Shown: positions 16,432-24,961, numbered from the stretch's first letter. The stretch: DNA of 64,000 bases from Alphaproteobacteria bacterium (GCA_020632885.1 JACKEQ010000009.1:142072-206071), one strand, 5' to 3'. Translations and numbers: made by a program. The notes: a model not told the origin generated them from the sequence alone.

Positions 16432-17133
16432 GTGCGCACGATCACGATCGACGGACCCGGGAAGAACGCGCTGGGCACGGCCCGCATGGAGGAGCTGCTC
16501 GGCCAGCTCGACGCCGCCGGGGATGCCCCGCTCCTGCTCACGGGAGCCGGCGACGCGTTCAGCGCGGGGCTCGACCTCAAGGAGGTCCACGCGGCCGACC
16601 TCGACGGCATGCGGGTGTTCCTGACCCTCCTCACCGCCCTCGTAGCGCGCCTCTACCACCACCCCGCCCCGACCGTGGCGGCCGTGAACGGACACGCCAT
16701 CGCGGGGGGCTGCATCCTGGCGCTCGTGTGCGACCACCGCATCGCCACCACGAACCCCCGGGCGCGGATCGGCCTGAACGAGATCGCCCTCGGGCTGCGG
16801 TTCCCCCCACGGGTGCTCGCCGTCTGCCGCGACCGCCTGCCCGCCCGTCACCACCACGAGATCTTCCTCGGGGCCGGCCTGCACGGGCCGGAGGACGCCC
16901 TGCGGCTCGGCCTCGTGGACGCCCTGGACGACGATCCCGTCGCGCGCGGACGCGCGGTGCTCGAGGCCTGGTCGGCCCACCCGCGCGGCGCGTACACCGC
17001 GGCCAAGCAGGCCCTGCGAGAGGGTGTGGACGTCGTGGACGCCGAGGTGGACCGGCGGTTCGAGGAGGACGTGCTGCCCGTGTGGTGCGGCCCCGAGATC
17101 AAGGCCCGCCTGGAGGGCTTCCTGAAGCGATGA
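16432..17133 (+). CDS. Enoyl-CoA hydratase/isomerase family protein
   Basis: 233 residues, GTG start behind GGAGG. Crotonase fold: GAGDAFSAGLDLKEV and NGHAIAGGCILAL form the oxyanion-hole segments, and GLNEIALGLRFPPR follows where catalytic or substrate residues sit. The glutamate in LNE is kept; the second catalytic Glu of true enoyl-CoA hydratases is not clear, so isomerase or hydrolase activity is possible. The last residues (WCGPEIKARLEGFLKR) are a normal crotonase tail. Its stop overlaps the next gene's ATG as ATGA. Cytoplasmic acyl-CoA metabolism is the likely role. Confidence 0.88.
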   Translation: MRTITIDGPGKNALGTARMEELLGQLDAAGDAPLLLTGAGDAFSAGLDLKEVHAADLDGMRVFLTLLTALVARLYHHPAPTVAAVNGHAIAGGCILALVCDHRIATTNPRARIGLNEIALGLRFPPRVLAVCRDRLPARHHHEIFLGAGLHGPEDALRLGLVDALDDDPVARGRAVLEAWSAHPRGAYTAAKQALREGVDVVDAEVDRRFEEDVLPVWCGPEIKARLEGFLKR

Positions 17134-17915
17134 TGGTCCTGCTCGCCCTCGCCTGCACGCACTCCGGCACCTTCGAGGCGCTCACGTACAACGTGGCCGG
17201 CCTCCCGCAGGGGCTGTCGAGCAGCGACCCCGAGCGCTTCATCCCGCAGATGGGCGTGCTCTTCGTGCCCTACGATCTGGTGCTCGTGCAGGAGGACTTC
17301 GCCTACCACGACGACCTCGTGGTGGGCACCGACCACCCGTACCGCTCCGAGCCCGCCATCCCCGTCGAGGAGCTCGTGAACGACGGGCTCAACCGGTTCT
17401 CGCGCTTCCCCTTCGACCCCGTGGAGCGCACGCGCTGGACGGACTGCAACGGCGTGCTCGACGACGGGAGCGACTGCCTGGCCGAGAAGGGCTTCTCCAC
17501 AGCCCTCACGCACTTCCACGACAAGGCACCCGTCACGGTGGTGAACCACCACGCAGACGCCGGCGGCTCGGAAGACGACATCGCGACGCGGGCCAGCAAC
17601 TTCGCCCAGCTGGCAGCCGCCCTCGAGGGGGTGGACGGCCCGATCCTGATGGCGGGAGACACCAACCTCCGCGTGGACACGCGGCCCGGGGACGCCGACA
17701 CGCTCGGGGCGTTCCTGGAGGCCACGGGTCTGCAGGACGTCTGCACCGCGCTCGCCTGCGGCGAGGAGCACATCGACCGCTTCTTCTTCCGGTCCGGCGA
17801 CGAGGTGACCGTCGAGCCGCAGAGCTGGCGGGTGGCCACGGAGATGGTGTCGCCCGAGGGCGACGACCTCTCGGATCACCCGGCGATCGCGGTCGTGTTC
17901 TCCTGGTCGTTCTGA
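17130..17915 (+). CDS. Endonuclease/exonuclease/phosphatase-family lipoprotein
   Basis: 261 residues. EEP fold: TYNVAGLP start, LVLVQEDF (metal-binding Glu), NHHADAG, MAGDTNLR (catalytic Asp/Asn) and LSDHPAIAV (catalytic His) in the right order. EEP members hydrolyse phosphodiesters in nucleic acids, sphingomyelin or inositol phosphates. The N-terminus MMVLLALAC ends in a lipobox-like LALAC with the Cys at position 9, so it is probably lipid-anchored outside the cytoplasm, with a signal peptide unusually short and lacking basic residues. The ATG overlaps the enoyl-CoA hydratase stop. Its last 40 bases overlap the convergent winged-helix gene. Confidence 0.85.
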   Translation: MMVLLALACTHSGTFEALTYNVAGLPQGLSSSDPERFIPQMGVLFVPYDLVLVQEDFAYHDDLVVGTDHPYRSEPAIPVEELVNDGLNRFSRFPFDPVERTRWTDCNGVLDDGSDCLAEKGFSTALTHFHDKAPVTVVNHHADAGGSEDDIATRASNFAQLAAALEGVDGPILMAGDTNLRVDTRPGDADTLGAFLEATGLQDVCTALACGEEHIDRFFFRSGDEVTVEPQSWRVATEMVSPEGDDLSDHPAIAVVFSWSF

Positions 17916-18181
17916 CCCACGATCACGTCGAGCACCGAGCCCACGTCCACACCCGCCTCGACGGGATGGCGCATCGGCGCCCCCACACAGACCTGGTAGT
18001 GGTTGCGCCGGCCGCGCTTCTCGATCTCGATGTAGCCGTCCACCTCGAGGTCGTGGAGGATCCGGCGGATGGCGCGCTCGGTGATGCCGACCCGGTCGGC
18101 GAGGTCACGCGCCCGGAGATCGGGGTCCTGGCGCAGGCAGACGAGCACGTGCGCGTGGTTGGAGAGGAAGGTCCACATCAT
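17876..18181 (-). CDS. Small winged helix-turn-helix regulator
   Basis: 101 residues, ATG at 18181 or 18178. Residues ~10-75 form a MarR/HTH_24-type winged helix: NHAHVLVCLRQDPDLRARD, then DRVGITERAIRRILHDLEVDG (recognition helix) and a wing with RRNHYQV. It has a short acidic tail and no ligand domain. Its 3' end overlaps the EEP gene antiparallel by 40 bases, an uncommon arrangement that looks genuine because both frames keep family residues. Targets unknown. Upstream (18182-18239) I see only a short intergenic stretch. Confidence 0.78.
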   Translation of the reverse strand: MMWTFLSNHAHVLVCLRQDPDLRARDLADRVGITERAIRRILHDLEVDGYIEIEKRGRRNHYQVCVGAPMRHPVEAGVDVGSVLDVIVGQNDQENTTAIAG

Positions 18182-18239
18182 CGTTCCTGACTTCTGTAGC
18201 AGGTCACCACCTGCCTCCGTCCAGCCTATACCACTGAGG

Positions 18240-18959
18240 TCAGTCTGCGTAGGCCAGGGTCTTGTCGTCCTCGCCGAACACCCGTCCGAGGCCCATGATG
18301 GCGAGCAGCCAGAGCGCCACCGCGGCCTCCCGGGGCAGCGAGCCCGAACCGACGACCTCCTCGGTGGCCTTCTGCACGTCGCGCCGGATCTTCTTCTGGT
18401 GGGCCACCACGGACCCGAACATCCCGTGCTGGAGGCCGGTCTCGAGGGTCATGTCGAGGGCGGCAGCGGGGTCGCTCTGCACCTGGGCCACCGCGAACCC
18501 CAGGCCCGGGTAGGCCTGGGAGATCCCGCTCAGCAGCCGGTGGTACGCAGCACTCTCCTGGACGCGCACCTTCTCCAGCAGCGGATAGCCCGCGGAGAGC
18601 GCGTGCAGGGCGAGCCGAACGGCCCGCTGATCGACATCGTCGGCGGCCAGGTCGAGGCCGTCCGAGAGCATCGTGCGCTGGGACCCGAGCCTTCCCGCGA
18701 TGGCCAGCCGGAACACGCCCATCGCCAGGCAGGTGCGCTCGGCCATGTCCACGAGCCGGGCGGTCTCCCGCGGGAGGCCCGGCCACGCGAGCGTCTCGAG
18801 GAGCGGGTGACCCAGCAGGGCGTGCATCCTGTCGGCCGCCTCGGCGATGGCGACGTCCGCCGCGGCCTTCTGCTCCGGCGTGAGGCGCCTGTAGGCCTTG
18901 CCGAACGCCGGGTGCTGCTCGCGGTCGGGGAACCGTCCCCATGGGGTCTCTTCGTTCAT
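18240..18959 (-). CDS. Uncharacterised protein coupled to the M16-like gene
   Basis: 239 residues, mostly predicted helix, not recognised. A helix-rich core (RETARLVDMAERTCLAMGV, residues ~65-85; AVRLALHALSAGYPLLEKV) is followed by GLQHGMFGSVVAHQKKIRRD and a hydrophobic C-terminal segment (EAAVALWLLAIMGLGRVF, ~210-228) that may be a membrane tail or buried helix. The sequence shows no metal or nucleotide motif. The ATG at 18959 overlaps the M16-like gene's stop as ATGA, so the two are co-translated and may act together. Confidence 0.7.
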   Translation of the reverse strand: MNEETPWGRFPDREQHPAFGKAYRRLTPEQKAAADVAIAEAADRMHALLGHPLLETLAWPGLPRETARLVDMAERTCLAMGVFRLAIAGRLGSQRTMLSDGLDLAADDVDQRAVRLALHALSAGYPLLEKVRVQESAAYHRLLSGISQAYPGLGFAVAQVQSDPAAALDMTLETGLQHGMFGSVVAHQKKIRRDVQKATEEVVGSGSLPREAAVALWLLAIMGLGRVFGEDDKTLAYAD

Positions 18960-21751
18960 CGTGCTCGCTCGGGGGTGGGGTAGCTATCGACCACCCCGCA
19001 TCCCGGGTACTCACAATCGGCTCGCACGCCGCCGGCCTGAGCGCTCCCGGGGCTCACGGCCACCAACCGGTGCGGGGCGTCCACCAGGACGGACCTCGCG
19101 AACGCCTCCATGTCGGCCGGAGTGAGGGCCCGGAGGGCCGCTGCGACCGCTTCCGCGGGGCTCCCCTCGACCTCCTCCTGCAGGCGGGCCGTGCGCGCGT
19201 CCAGGTCGGTGACGGGAGCCTCGAGGGCGTCCGCGAGACCGTCGCGGACCGCGCCGAACACAGCCGGGTCGAGCGCACCCAGGAGCGCGGGACGCTCGGC
19301 CAGGAAGGCATCCAGGCGCTCCAGGAGGTCGTCCGGCGCCCGGGACGTGGACCCTACGCCCACGAGCAGCGCGGGGAGCCCGCCCCGGTCGATGCTCCCG
19401 AGGTACAGCCGGCTCGCGACCTGCTGCCTGGACCGGAGCTCGGCGTGCAGGTCGGTGCGCAGGAGCTGTGCGAGCAGCGTCAGCCTCGCCCGCGTCGGGG
19501 TGTCGGGCGCCCCCTGGAACACGACGGCGAGCGCGGACTCCGTGCCCGCCTGGGGCATCCGGACCCGCAGGGTTCCCGCGGGGAGCTGGCGCGCGGTGGG
19601 CAGGGCCACGGGACCCGAGGCCACCACCGCCTTCACGGCCTCCGCGTAGGGAGCGACCCCCTCGCGGGCGACGTTCCCGTGCACGAGGATCCGCGCGTGG
19701 GCCCGCGACGCGTACCGACCGGCGAAGGCGGTCATGCCGTCGACGGTGAGCGCCCGCACGGCGGCCGCCTCCGCAGCGCGCCCGTCCACACCGGGCAGGA
19801 GCAGGTCGTCCACCGCGGCGTACACGGCCTGCAGGGGGTCGTTCGACACCCCGAGCCCGCGCAGGACCTCGAGCTTCGCCAGCTCCAGCGCGGTGCCGTC
19901 GATCGCCGGGGCCGCCAGCGACGCCAGGGCCACCCCGAGCACCTCGGGCAGACGGTCATCGAAGCCGACCGCGTCCACCTGCAGGCCACCGGCCACGGCG
20001 GACACCCGGAGCTCCACGCCCGCCTGGGCCATCCGATGGGCGGGACCCGCGAGACGGTCCGCCAGCAGCGCCGCCAGCACGCGGTTGCGCGCCCGGTCCT
20101 TCGGGTCCGCGAGGTCCACGGTCAGCCGTACCTGTGCGGCCGCGCGGGGTCCGACGGAGGGATCGAGCTCGTGCCAGACCTCGAGCGAGGCGTCCGGCAC
20201 GCGCTCCAGCGACGTCGGCGGACCCGCGAGGGGGGTGGTCGCCCGCGGCATCCAGGGGTTCGGGTCGGGGGGGGAGAGCGCGGCGCCCGACTCCCCGTCC
20301 ACGAAGGCCGCACGGCGGGCCTCCGAGAGGGCCTGTACCGCATAGGGCACGCCGTAGACGGCCTCCTCGCGGTCGGTGACCACCCCGGGGTCCACCACGA
20401 CGAGCCGCAGGCCCGCCGGAGTCAACGCGGCCAGGTAGCCGTCACGCAAGACCGTGGGGTCGGTTCCCCGGAAGCGGTAGGGCCCCTCGAGGAGCTCCTC
20501 GGCCTCGAAGGTGAGCAGCGAGGTCGCCAGGGTCACGGCGAGGTCGTCGGGCGGGAGCTCGGGTGCGAAGCGCCAGCGCAGCTCGCCGAGGCGGTCGTGC
20601 TCGGCGTACAGGGCCATTAGATCGGCCCTGCGCAGCACCTCGACGCCGTCGAAGAACAGGGTGACCACGTCGTCGCGGTGGGCCATCCCCTCGGCGGTGA
20701 GGTCGATGTGCACCCGGAGGAGGGACGCGTCGTCCGGACCGTCCGCGCTCGCCGTGAGGCCGGTGGCCCACCCCCTGGACCGCAGGGCCGCCAGGATCGA
20801 GCCCCGGGACGGGTCCGAGAGCAGGGAGGCGACGAAGTCCAGGGGCCGCTCCCGGGGGTACCCACCGACCGGCGGCACGGGGAAGACGAGCTCGAGGGCG
20901 CGGACGTCACCGAGGGGGCGCACACGGATCTCGACGCCGAGCTGCTCGGGGAGGAACAACGGCGGACGCGCTGGGCGCTCGGCCCGCCCGCCGGGCACGC
21001 GGGCCAGCTCGCGACGCACGAAGGCCTCGAGGTCGTCGAGGGACTCCCGGCCCACCACGGCCAGGGTCATCTCCGGCCCGCGGTAGTGGGCCGCGAAGAA
21101 GGCCTGGAGCTCGGTGGCCAGATCGTCTCCGGCGAGCGTTCGGGCATCGCCCGCGTCGAAGCGGCTCGCGGGGTGGATCGGGTTGCGCGTGCGGCGCTCG
21201 ACCTCGCGGACCCGTCGGGCTTCGTCGGCGACCGCCGCGAGGTGCTCCGCGTCGATGGCCGCGCGCTCCTGGGAGGCGGCGACAGGGGACAGACGTGGAG
21301 CCACGAACATGCGCGTGAACCTCGACAGCGCCGGCTCCAGGCGGTCGGGGCGCACGTCGAAGTGGAACAGCGTGGACTCGGCGTGGAGGCGGGTGCCGGC
21401 CGTGCCGCCGTTGTCCTGGAGGTAGCTCCGGTAGGCGTCCGGATCGCGGAAGGCGTCGGAGCCCAGCGGGAGGACGTGCTGTACGAGGTGCGCGAAGCCG
21501 TCGCGACGGGATGGATCGGCGAGGTGGCCCGCGCGGACCACCATCGCGGCGGCCGCGGCCGGCGCGTCCGGATCGTGCACGAGCACCGCCCGCAGGCCGT
21601 TCTCCAGCGTGAGCACGCCGTACTCACGGGTGTCCAGCACGCTCCTGGCGACGGGCGATGGCGGCGGTTCGACCGGCCCGACCGGGCCTCGGCCTCCCGG
21701 CTGCCCCTTGCACGCGAGCAGGGTGAGAGCGAGCACGGTGGCCCGGGTCAT
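18956..21751 (-). CDS. M16 (pitrilysin)-family lipoprotein with HXXQH instead of HXXEH
   Basis: 931 residues, with duplicated M16 N- and C-domains as in pitrilysin-type proteins. The start at 21751 has a GGAG five bases upstream. The signal peptide MTRATVLALTLLAC has a lipobox, so it is a probable lipoprotein. In the first M16 domain the inverted zinc motif HXXEH reads H88-L-V-Q91-H92. Both zinc histidines stay but the catalytic Glu is Gln, while a downstream Glu-rich helix (SQERAAIDAEHLAAVADEA) keeps the third ligand region. The protein should therefore bind zinc weakly or not at all and be non-proteolytic, perhaps a chaperone-like or regulatory subunit as in other paired M16 proteins. No active partner is nearby. 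It is divergent from the M23 gene by 45 bases and coupled to the next gene. Confidence 0.85.
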   Translation of the reverse strand: MTRATVLALTLLACKGQPGGRGPVGPVEPPPSPVARSVLDTREYGVLTLENGLRAVLVHDPDAPAAAAAMVVRAGHLADPSRRDGFAHLVQHVLPLGSDAFRDPDAYRSYLQDNGGTAGTRLHAESTLFHFDVRPDRLEPALSRFTRMFVAPRLSPVAASQERAAIDAEHLAAVADEARRVREVERRTRNPIHPASRFDAGDARTLAGDDLATELQAFFAAHYRGPEMTLAVVGRESLDDLEAFVRRELARVPGGRAERPARPPLFLPEQLGVEIRVRPLGDVRALELVFPVPPVGGYPRERPLDFVASLLSDPSRGSILAALRSRGWATGLTASADGPDDASLLRVHIDLTAEGMAHRDDVVTLFFDGVEVLRRADLMALYAEHDRLGELRWRFAPELPPDDLAVTLATSLLTFEAEELLEGPYRFRGTDPTVLRDGYLAALTPAGLRLVVVDPGVVTDREEAVYGVPYAVQALSEARRAAFVDGESGAALSPPDPNPWMPRATTPLAGPPTSLERVPDASLEVWHELDPSVGPRAAAQVRLTVDLADPKDRARNRVLAALLADRLAGPAHRMAQAGVELRVSAVAGGLQVDAVGFDDRLPEVLGVALASLAAPAIDGTALELAKLEVLRGLGVSNDPLQAVYAAVDDLLLPGVDGRAAEAAAVRALTVDGMTAFAGRYASRAHARILVHGNVAREGVAPYAEAVKAVVASGPVALPTARQLPAGTLRVRMPQAGTESALAVVFQGAPDTPTRARLTLLAQLLRTDLHAELRSRQQVASRLYLGSIDRGGLPALLVGVGSTSRAPDDLLERLDAFLAERPALLGALDPAVFGAVRDGLADALEAPVTDLDARTARLQEEVEGSPAEAVAAALRALTPADMEAFARSVLVDAPHRLVAVSPGSAQAGGVRADCEYPGCGVVDSYPTPERAR

Positions 21752-21796
21752 ATAGGCTCCAATCCGACCCCTCCCCCTAACTGTCCCGGAGTCGCC

Positions 21797-22900
21797 ATGC
21801 TCTGGTGGCGCCTGCTCGCTTGCGCCCCCCCGGCACTCGACGTCGTCGTCGCGGACGGCCCGCACCGCCATAGGGTGCCGGTCACGGTGCGCACGGACGC
21901 GGCGCAGATCGCCTGGGCGACGGACGGGGTGGAGCGGGGCGTGCTGGAGCCCGGCGAGGGGGTCCTGGACGTCGCCGGCCTCGCCCATGGTGTGCACACC
22001 CTGGTGTTCTCCGCGCGCACGACGCTGTCGCGGACCGCCACCGTCGAGGTGCCCGTCACCCTCGACCACGAAGGCCCGGCCGTGCTGCTCGGGGCGGTCT
22101 CCCGCCGTGTGGAGCAGGGCCACACGCTGCCCGTGTTCCTCTCCGCCGACGAGCCGGCCGAGCTGCGGCTCGTGTTCCTCGACCGCGAGCGGCCCCTCTA
22201 CCCCGTGGAGGGCGGCCAGCGCGCGCTGGTCGGGGTCCCGATCCGCACGGAGCCAGGCCCCCACCCGCTCGTCGTGGAGGCGGTGGACGCGCTCGGGAAC
22301 ACCTCCCGCTGGACCGCGTCGGTGGAGGTGGAGCCGGTGGACTGGCCGTTCACGGGCAAGCTCCCGCTGTCGAAGAAAACGGCCGAGGTCGCCCAGCCCG
22401 ACGTGGAGCGCATGCGGGCGGAGCGGGACCCCGTGTACGCCGAGGACCTCCCGGAAGCGCGCTGGGACGGGCCCGCGACGCTGCCCGTGGAGGGCACGCA
22501 CACCTCGGCCTTCGGCACCTACCGCGAGTATCCGGACGGTCGGCGCAGCCACCACGACGCCGAGGACATCGCCCGGAAGCCCGGCGTGCCCGTGCTCGCC
22601 GCGATGCCCGGCACGGTGCGCCTCGCGCGGATGCAGGCCGTGCACGGCAACGCCGTCCTCCTGGCCCACGGGCAGGGCGTCGTGAGCCTCTACAGCCACC
22701 TCCAGGCGCTGGGCGTGGAGGAGGGTCGGGAGGTCGCGCGCGGCGACACCCTCGGGCTGCTCGGGAGCACCGGCAGGTCCACCGGTCCCCACCTGCACTG
22801 GGGCATCGTGGTGGACGAGGTCCCCGTGGACCCCATGCAGTGGCTCACCACCGACTTCCACGACGCCGGGGGCTACGCCCCCATGGAGGCTGCACCCTGA
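21797..22900 (+). CDS. M23-family (LytM-like) peptidase, probable lipoprotein
   Basis: 367 residues. The C-terminal half is a LytM/M23 zinc endopeptidase domain: the first ligand pair appears in SHHDAEDIARKPG (His and Asp of the HxxxD motif), the next His in LYSHLQALG, and the HxH motif in GPHLHWGI. Substrate by family is peptidoglycan peptide cross-bridges. The N-terminal ~200 residues are beta-rich, Ig-like (VRTDAAQIAWATDGV, VPVTLDHEGPAVLLG). The start MLWWRLLAC gives a very short lipoprotein-like signal with Cys at 9. It is the upstream gene of the TetR regulator and overlaps it. Confidence 0.88.
   Translation: MLWWRLLACAPPALDVVVADGPHRHRVPVTVRTDAAQIAWATDGVERGVLEPGEGVLDVAGLAHGVHTLVFSARTTLSRTATVEVPVTLDHEGPAVLLGAVSRRVEQGHTLPVFLSADEPAELRLVFLDRERPLYPVEGGQRALVGVPIRTEPGPHPLVVEAVDALGNTSRWTASVEVEPVDWPFTGKLPLSKKTAEVAQPDVERMRAERDPVYAEDLPEARWDGPATLPVEGTHTSAFGTYREYPDGRRSHHDAEDIARKPGVPVLAAMPGTVRLARMQAVHGNAVLLAHGQGVVSLYSHLQALGVEEGREVARGDTLGLLGSTGRSTGPHLHWGIVVDEVPVDPMQWLTTDFHDAGGYAPMEAAP
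22885..22889 (+). promoter_or_regulatory. Shine-Dalgarno GGAGG deciding a CTG start
   Basis: GGAGG lies inside the end of the M23 gene. Seven bases separate it from CTG 22897, which overlaps the M23 stop as CTGA. No ATG, GTG or TTG lies at a usable distance in the TetR frame, so this site argues for CTG initiation. Confidence 0.6.
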
Positions 22901-23478
22901 CCGACAGCCGACGACGCCTGCTGGATGCCGTCACCCACGTCCTCGCCGACGGAGGGGTCGCGCGCCTCTCGCTCCGCAGGGTGGCTGCGAGGGCCGGCCT
23001 GTCCCACGCGGCCCCGGGCGTGCTCTTCGGCGACCGGGCGGGGCTCCTCACGGCCTTCGCCGCCGAGGGCTTCGATGCGTTGGGCGAGGCCATGCAGGGA
23101 TCCGTGGTGCCGGGCAGGTCCGGTCGCGAGACGCTGGCTGCCGTGGGGCGGGCCTATGTCGCCTTCGCCCTCGAGCACCCCGAGCGCTTCGAGATCATGT
23201 TCCGCCAGGACCTCCTCCACGCGCGCGACGAGGGGTACCGGGCGGCGGCCGACCGCGCGAGCGGCCCGCTGCAGGAAGCCATCCGGCGCTGTGTGGCCGA
23301 CGGGGCCATCGAGCCCGCGCAGGCCCAGGACGCGATGCTGGCAGCCTGGACCCTCGTGCACGGCCTGGTCGCGCTCTGGCGCAGCAAGCACCTCGTGGGT
23401 CGGGTGACGCCCGCGGATCCGGATGTGCTGGCGGATCGGATCACGCGCCTGTACGCCGGCCTCCTCCGACCGCAGTAG
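22897..23478 (+). CDS. TetR-family transcription regulator, probable CTG start
   Basis: 193 residues if initiated at CTG 22897. The N-terminal helix-turn-helix is LSLRRVAARAGLSHAAPGVLFGDRAGLLTAFAAEGF. The C-terminal ligand domain has the AYVAFALEHPERFEIMF segment of TetR C-terminal families such as TetR_C_33/WHG, with a late AAWTLVHGLVALW helix. The other in-frame start, GTG 22840, would add 19 Arg/His-rich residues and lacks the well-placed ribosome-binding site. The regulator is co-transcribed with the M23 peptidase. Its targets are unknown; they may include its own operon. Confidence 0.85.
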   Translation: MTDSRRRLLDAVTHVLADGGVARLSLRRVAARAGLSHAAPGVLFGDRAGLLTAFAAEGFDALGEAMQGSVVPGRSGRETLAAVGRAYVAFALEHPERFEIMFRQDLLHARDEGYRAAADRASGPLQEAIRRCVADGAIEPAQAQDAMLAAWTLVHGLVALWRSKHLVGRVTPADPDVLADRITRLYAGLLRPQ

Positions 23479-23481
23479 CCG

Positions 23482-23880
23482 TCAGAAGGGCGGTGGCTCG
23501 TCCTCTTCGGCGGGATCTGCGGCCAGGGTGCACTTCCGCGCGTCCACCCAGCGCGTCTCGCCGTCGTCGCACCGCACGCCGACCCGGAAGCCGTTGCCCG
23601 ACTTCGCGGGCCCCGACCAGAACACCTCGCCCTCGTGGGCCTCTCCGTCCTCCTCGAAGGCCACGCGCGCACCCTTCTCGGGCGGCTCGATCTCCGGCGC
23701 CTCCTCCTCGGTGACCTCGCAGTTCTTCCCGGCGGTCCAGTACGTCTCGCCGTCGTCACCCTCGATCCCGAGCCGCTGGCCGTCTCCGTAGGGGTTGTCG
23801 CCCACCCAGAACACCGTGCCCACCGTGCCGATCGGGACCTTCCGGCCCCGGACCACCTTCACGCGTGCACCCTTCTCCAT
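23482..23880 (-). CDS. Tandem SH3/KOW-like domain protein
   Basis: 132 residues, starting at ATG 23880 (MEKGARVKVV). Two related ~50-residue beta-rich units are visible: residues ~3-56 (KGARVKVVRGRKVPIGTVG ... ETYWTAGKNCEV) and ~71-122 (KGARVAFEEDGEAHEGEVF ... ETRWVDARKCTL). Each begins KGARV and ends with a D/GETxW ... KC core, as in KOW/SH3-like or Tudor-like folds. The tail is acidic and proline-rich. This looks like an internal duplication. Function unknown; such domains bind RNA, peptides or modified residues. Divergent from the ferritin-like gene with a GTATAC core between them. Confidence 0.75.
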   Translation of the reverse strand: MEKGARVKVVRGRKVPIGTVGTVFWVGDNPYGDGQRLGIEGDDGETYWTAGKNCEVTEEEAPEIEPPEKGARVAFEEDGEAHEGEVFWSGPAKSGNGFRVGVRCDDGETRWVDARKCTLAADPAEEDEPPPF

Positions 23881-23899
23881 GGATCCTCCCCGTCCCCTG

Positions 23900-23905
23900 T
23901 ATACT
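23900..23905. promoter_or_regulatory. Shared -10-like GTATAC core between divergent genes
   Basis: TATACT on the plus strand and TATACA on the minus strand overlap at this GTATAC palindrome, the only AT-rich hexamer between the SH3-like gene and the ferritin-like gene. A single element may serve both promoters. No clear -35 box is seen. Confidence 0.35.
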
Positions 23906-23929
23906 GACGGCGGCACGGCAGGAGACGAC

Positions 23930-24961
23930 ATGGACATCCGCTACGCGCTGATCGGCGCGCTGGTGCTCCCCTGCTCGGCGGCCGCGATCGAGCCGCGCGT
24001 GGCGCTCTCGCTCGGCTACACCTTCGGTGCCGGCTCCAACCTGGGCCAGAACCTGTCGTTGGGTCTGGGCGGCGCCACCAACCTCCCGCCCCACGAGCCC
24101 TGGCGGGACGACCTGCGCGGCTCCTTCGGCGCGTTCGGGGACGTGCGCGTCTCCTTCGACGGTGCCTACCGCATCGGGGTCGGCGCCCTCGGTGCCGTGG
24201 AGGTCGGGGGCAACTGCGGTGCCTACCTCTCCAGCGGTGGTGAGCTCGGACTCGCGATCCTCCACGGCGGACGGCTCGGTCTTCACGTGGGTGCCGAGGG
24301 GGTGCTCGGACCGCTGCAGGCCCGGACCTTCGGCGCGATCCGCCCCCCGGGTGCCGCTGCCCGCGACGTGGCGCCCCTCAGGCTCAACCCCGAGCGCTCC
24401 ACCCGGCCCGCCGGGGTCACCGTGGCCGGGGCGCTCGCCCTCGGCACCCAGCTCCTCTGCACGATGGACGGTCGGCCCCTGCGCGCGCCCGACGGCTCCA
24501 TCGTGGTCCCCGAAGCAACCGGCGACCCCACCCGCTGGCTCGAGAGCGCCATCGCCGAGCACAGCGCCGTGGGCGCCTTCGTGGACCTCGCGAGCCGTCT
24601 CCACGCGCTCGGTGCCCCCGATGCCCTCGTGGGACGCGCGCTGCACGCGGCAGCGGAGGAAGCCGGTCACGCGGTGATGGCCTACCTCCGGGCGGGCACC
24701 CGGAGGATCGCGCCGCTCGCCCTCCCCCACCGTCCCGTGCTGAACCGGCGCTCCGAGCTCGTGCGGATCGCCCACGAGGCCCTGTTCGACGGCGTGATCA
24801 ACGAAGCCGCCTCGGCGGAGGAGGTCGCCGCCCGGCGCGACGCGACCCGGGACGACGCGGAGGCCCGCCAGCTCGACGTCGTGGTGCTGGAGGAGCGCAC
24901 CCACGTCCGCCTGAACGAGGACGTCTACCGCTGGGCGCGCCGGGAGCTCCGGGCCGCGTGA
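23930..24961 (+). CDS. Exported protein: Gly-rich beta region plus ferritin-like di-iron domain
   Basis: 343 residues. A signal peptide (MDIRYALIGALVLPCSAAA) is followed by a glycine-rich, beta-strand-like region to ~residue 140 resembling a small outer-membrane or adhesive beta-structure. Residues ~200-335 look like a four-helix ferritin-like bundle: E210, the E244-A-G-H247 pair, E292 and the E322-R-T-H325 pair. That is the E/ExxH/E/ExxH pattern of di-iron carboxylate proteins. I infer an iron- or oxygen-active domain placed outside the cytoplasm by an unusual partner. The ATG is preceded by GGAG at 23921-23924, five bases away. A degraded tandem paralogue lies just downstream. Confidence 0.72.
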   Translation: MDIRYALIGALVLPCSAAAIEPRVALSLGYTFGAGSNLGQNLSLGLGGATNLPPHEPWRDDLRGSFGAFGDVRVSFDGAYRIGVGALGAVEVGGNCGAYLSSGGELGLAILHGGRLGLHVGAEGVLGPLQARTFGAIRPPGAAARDVAPLRLNPERSTRPAGVTVAGALALGTQLLCTMDGRPLRAPDGSIVVPEATGDPTRWLESAIAEHSAVGAFVDLASRLHALGAPDALVGRALHAAAEEAGHAVMAYLRAGTRRIAPLALPHRPVLNRRSELVRIAHEALFDGVINEAASAEEVAARRDATRDDAEARQLDVVVLEERTHVRLNEDVYRWARRELRAA

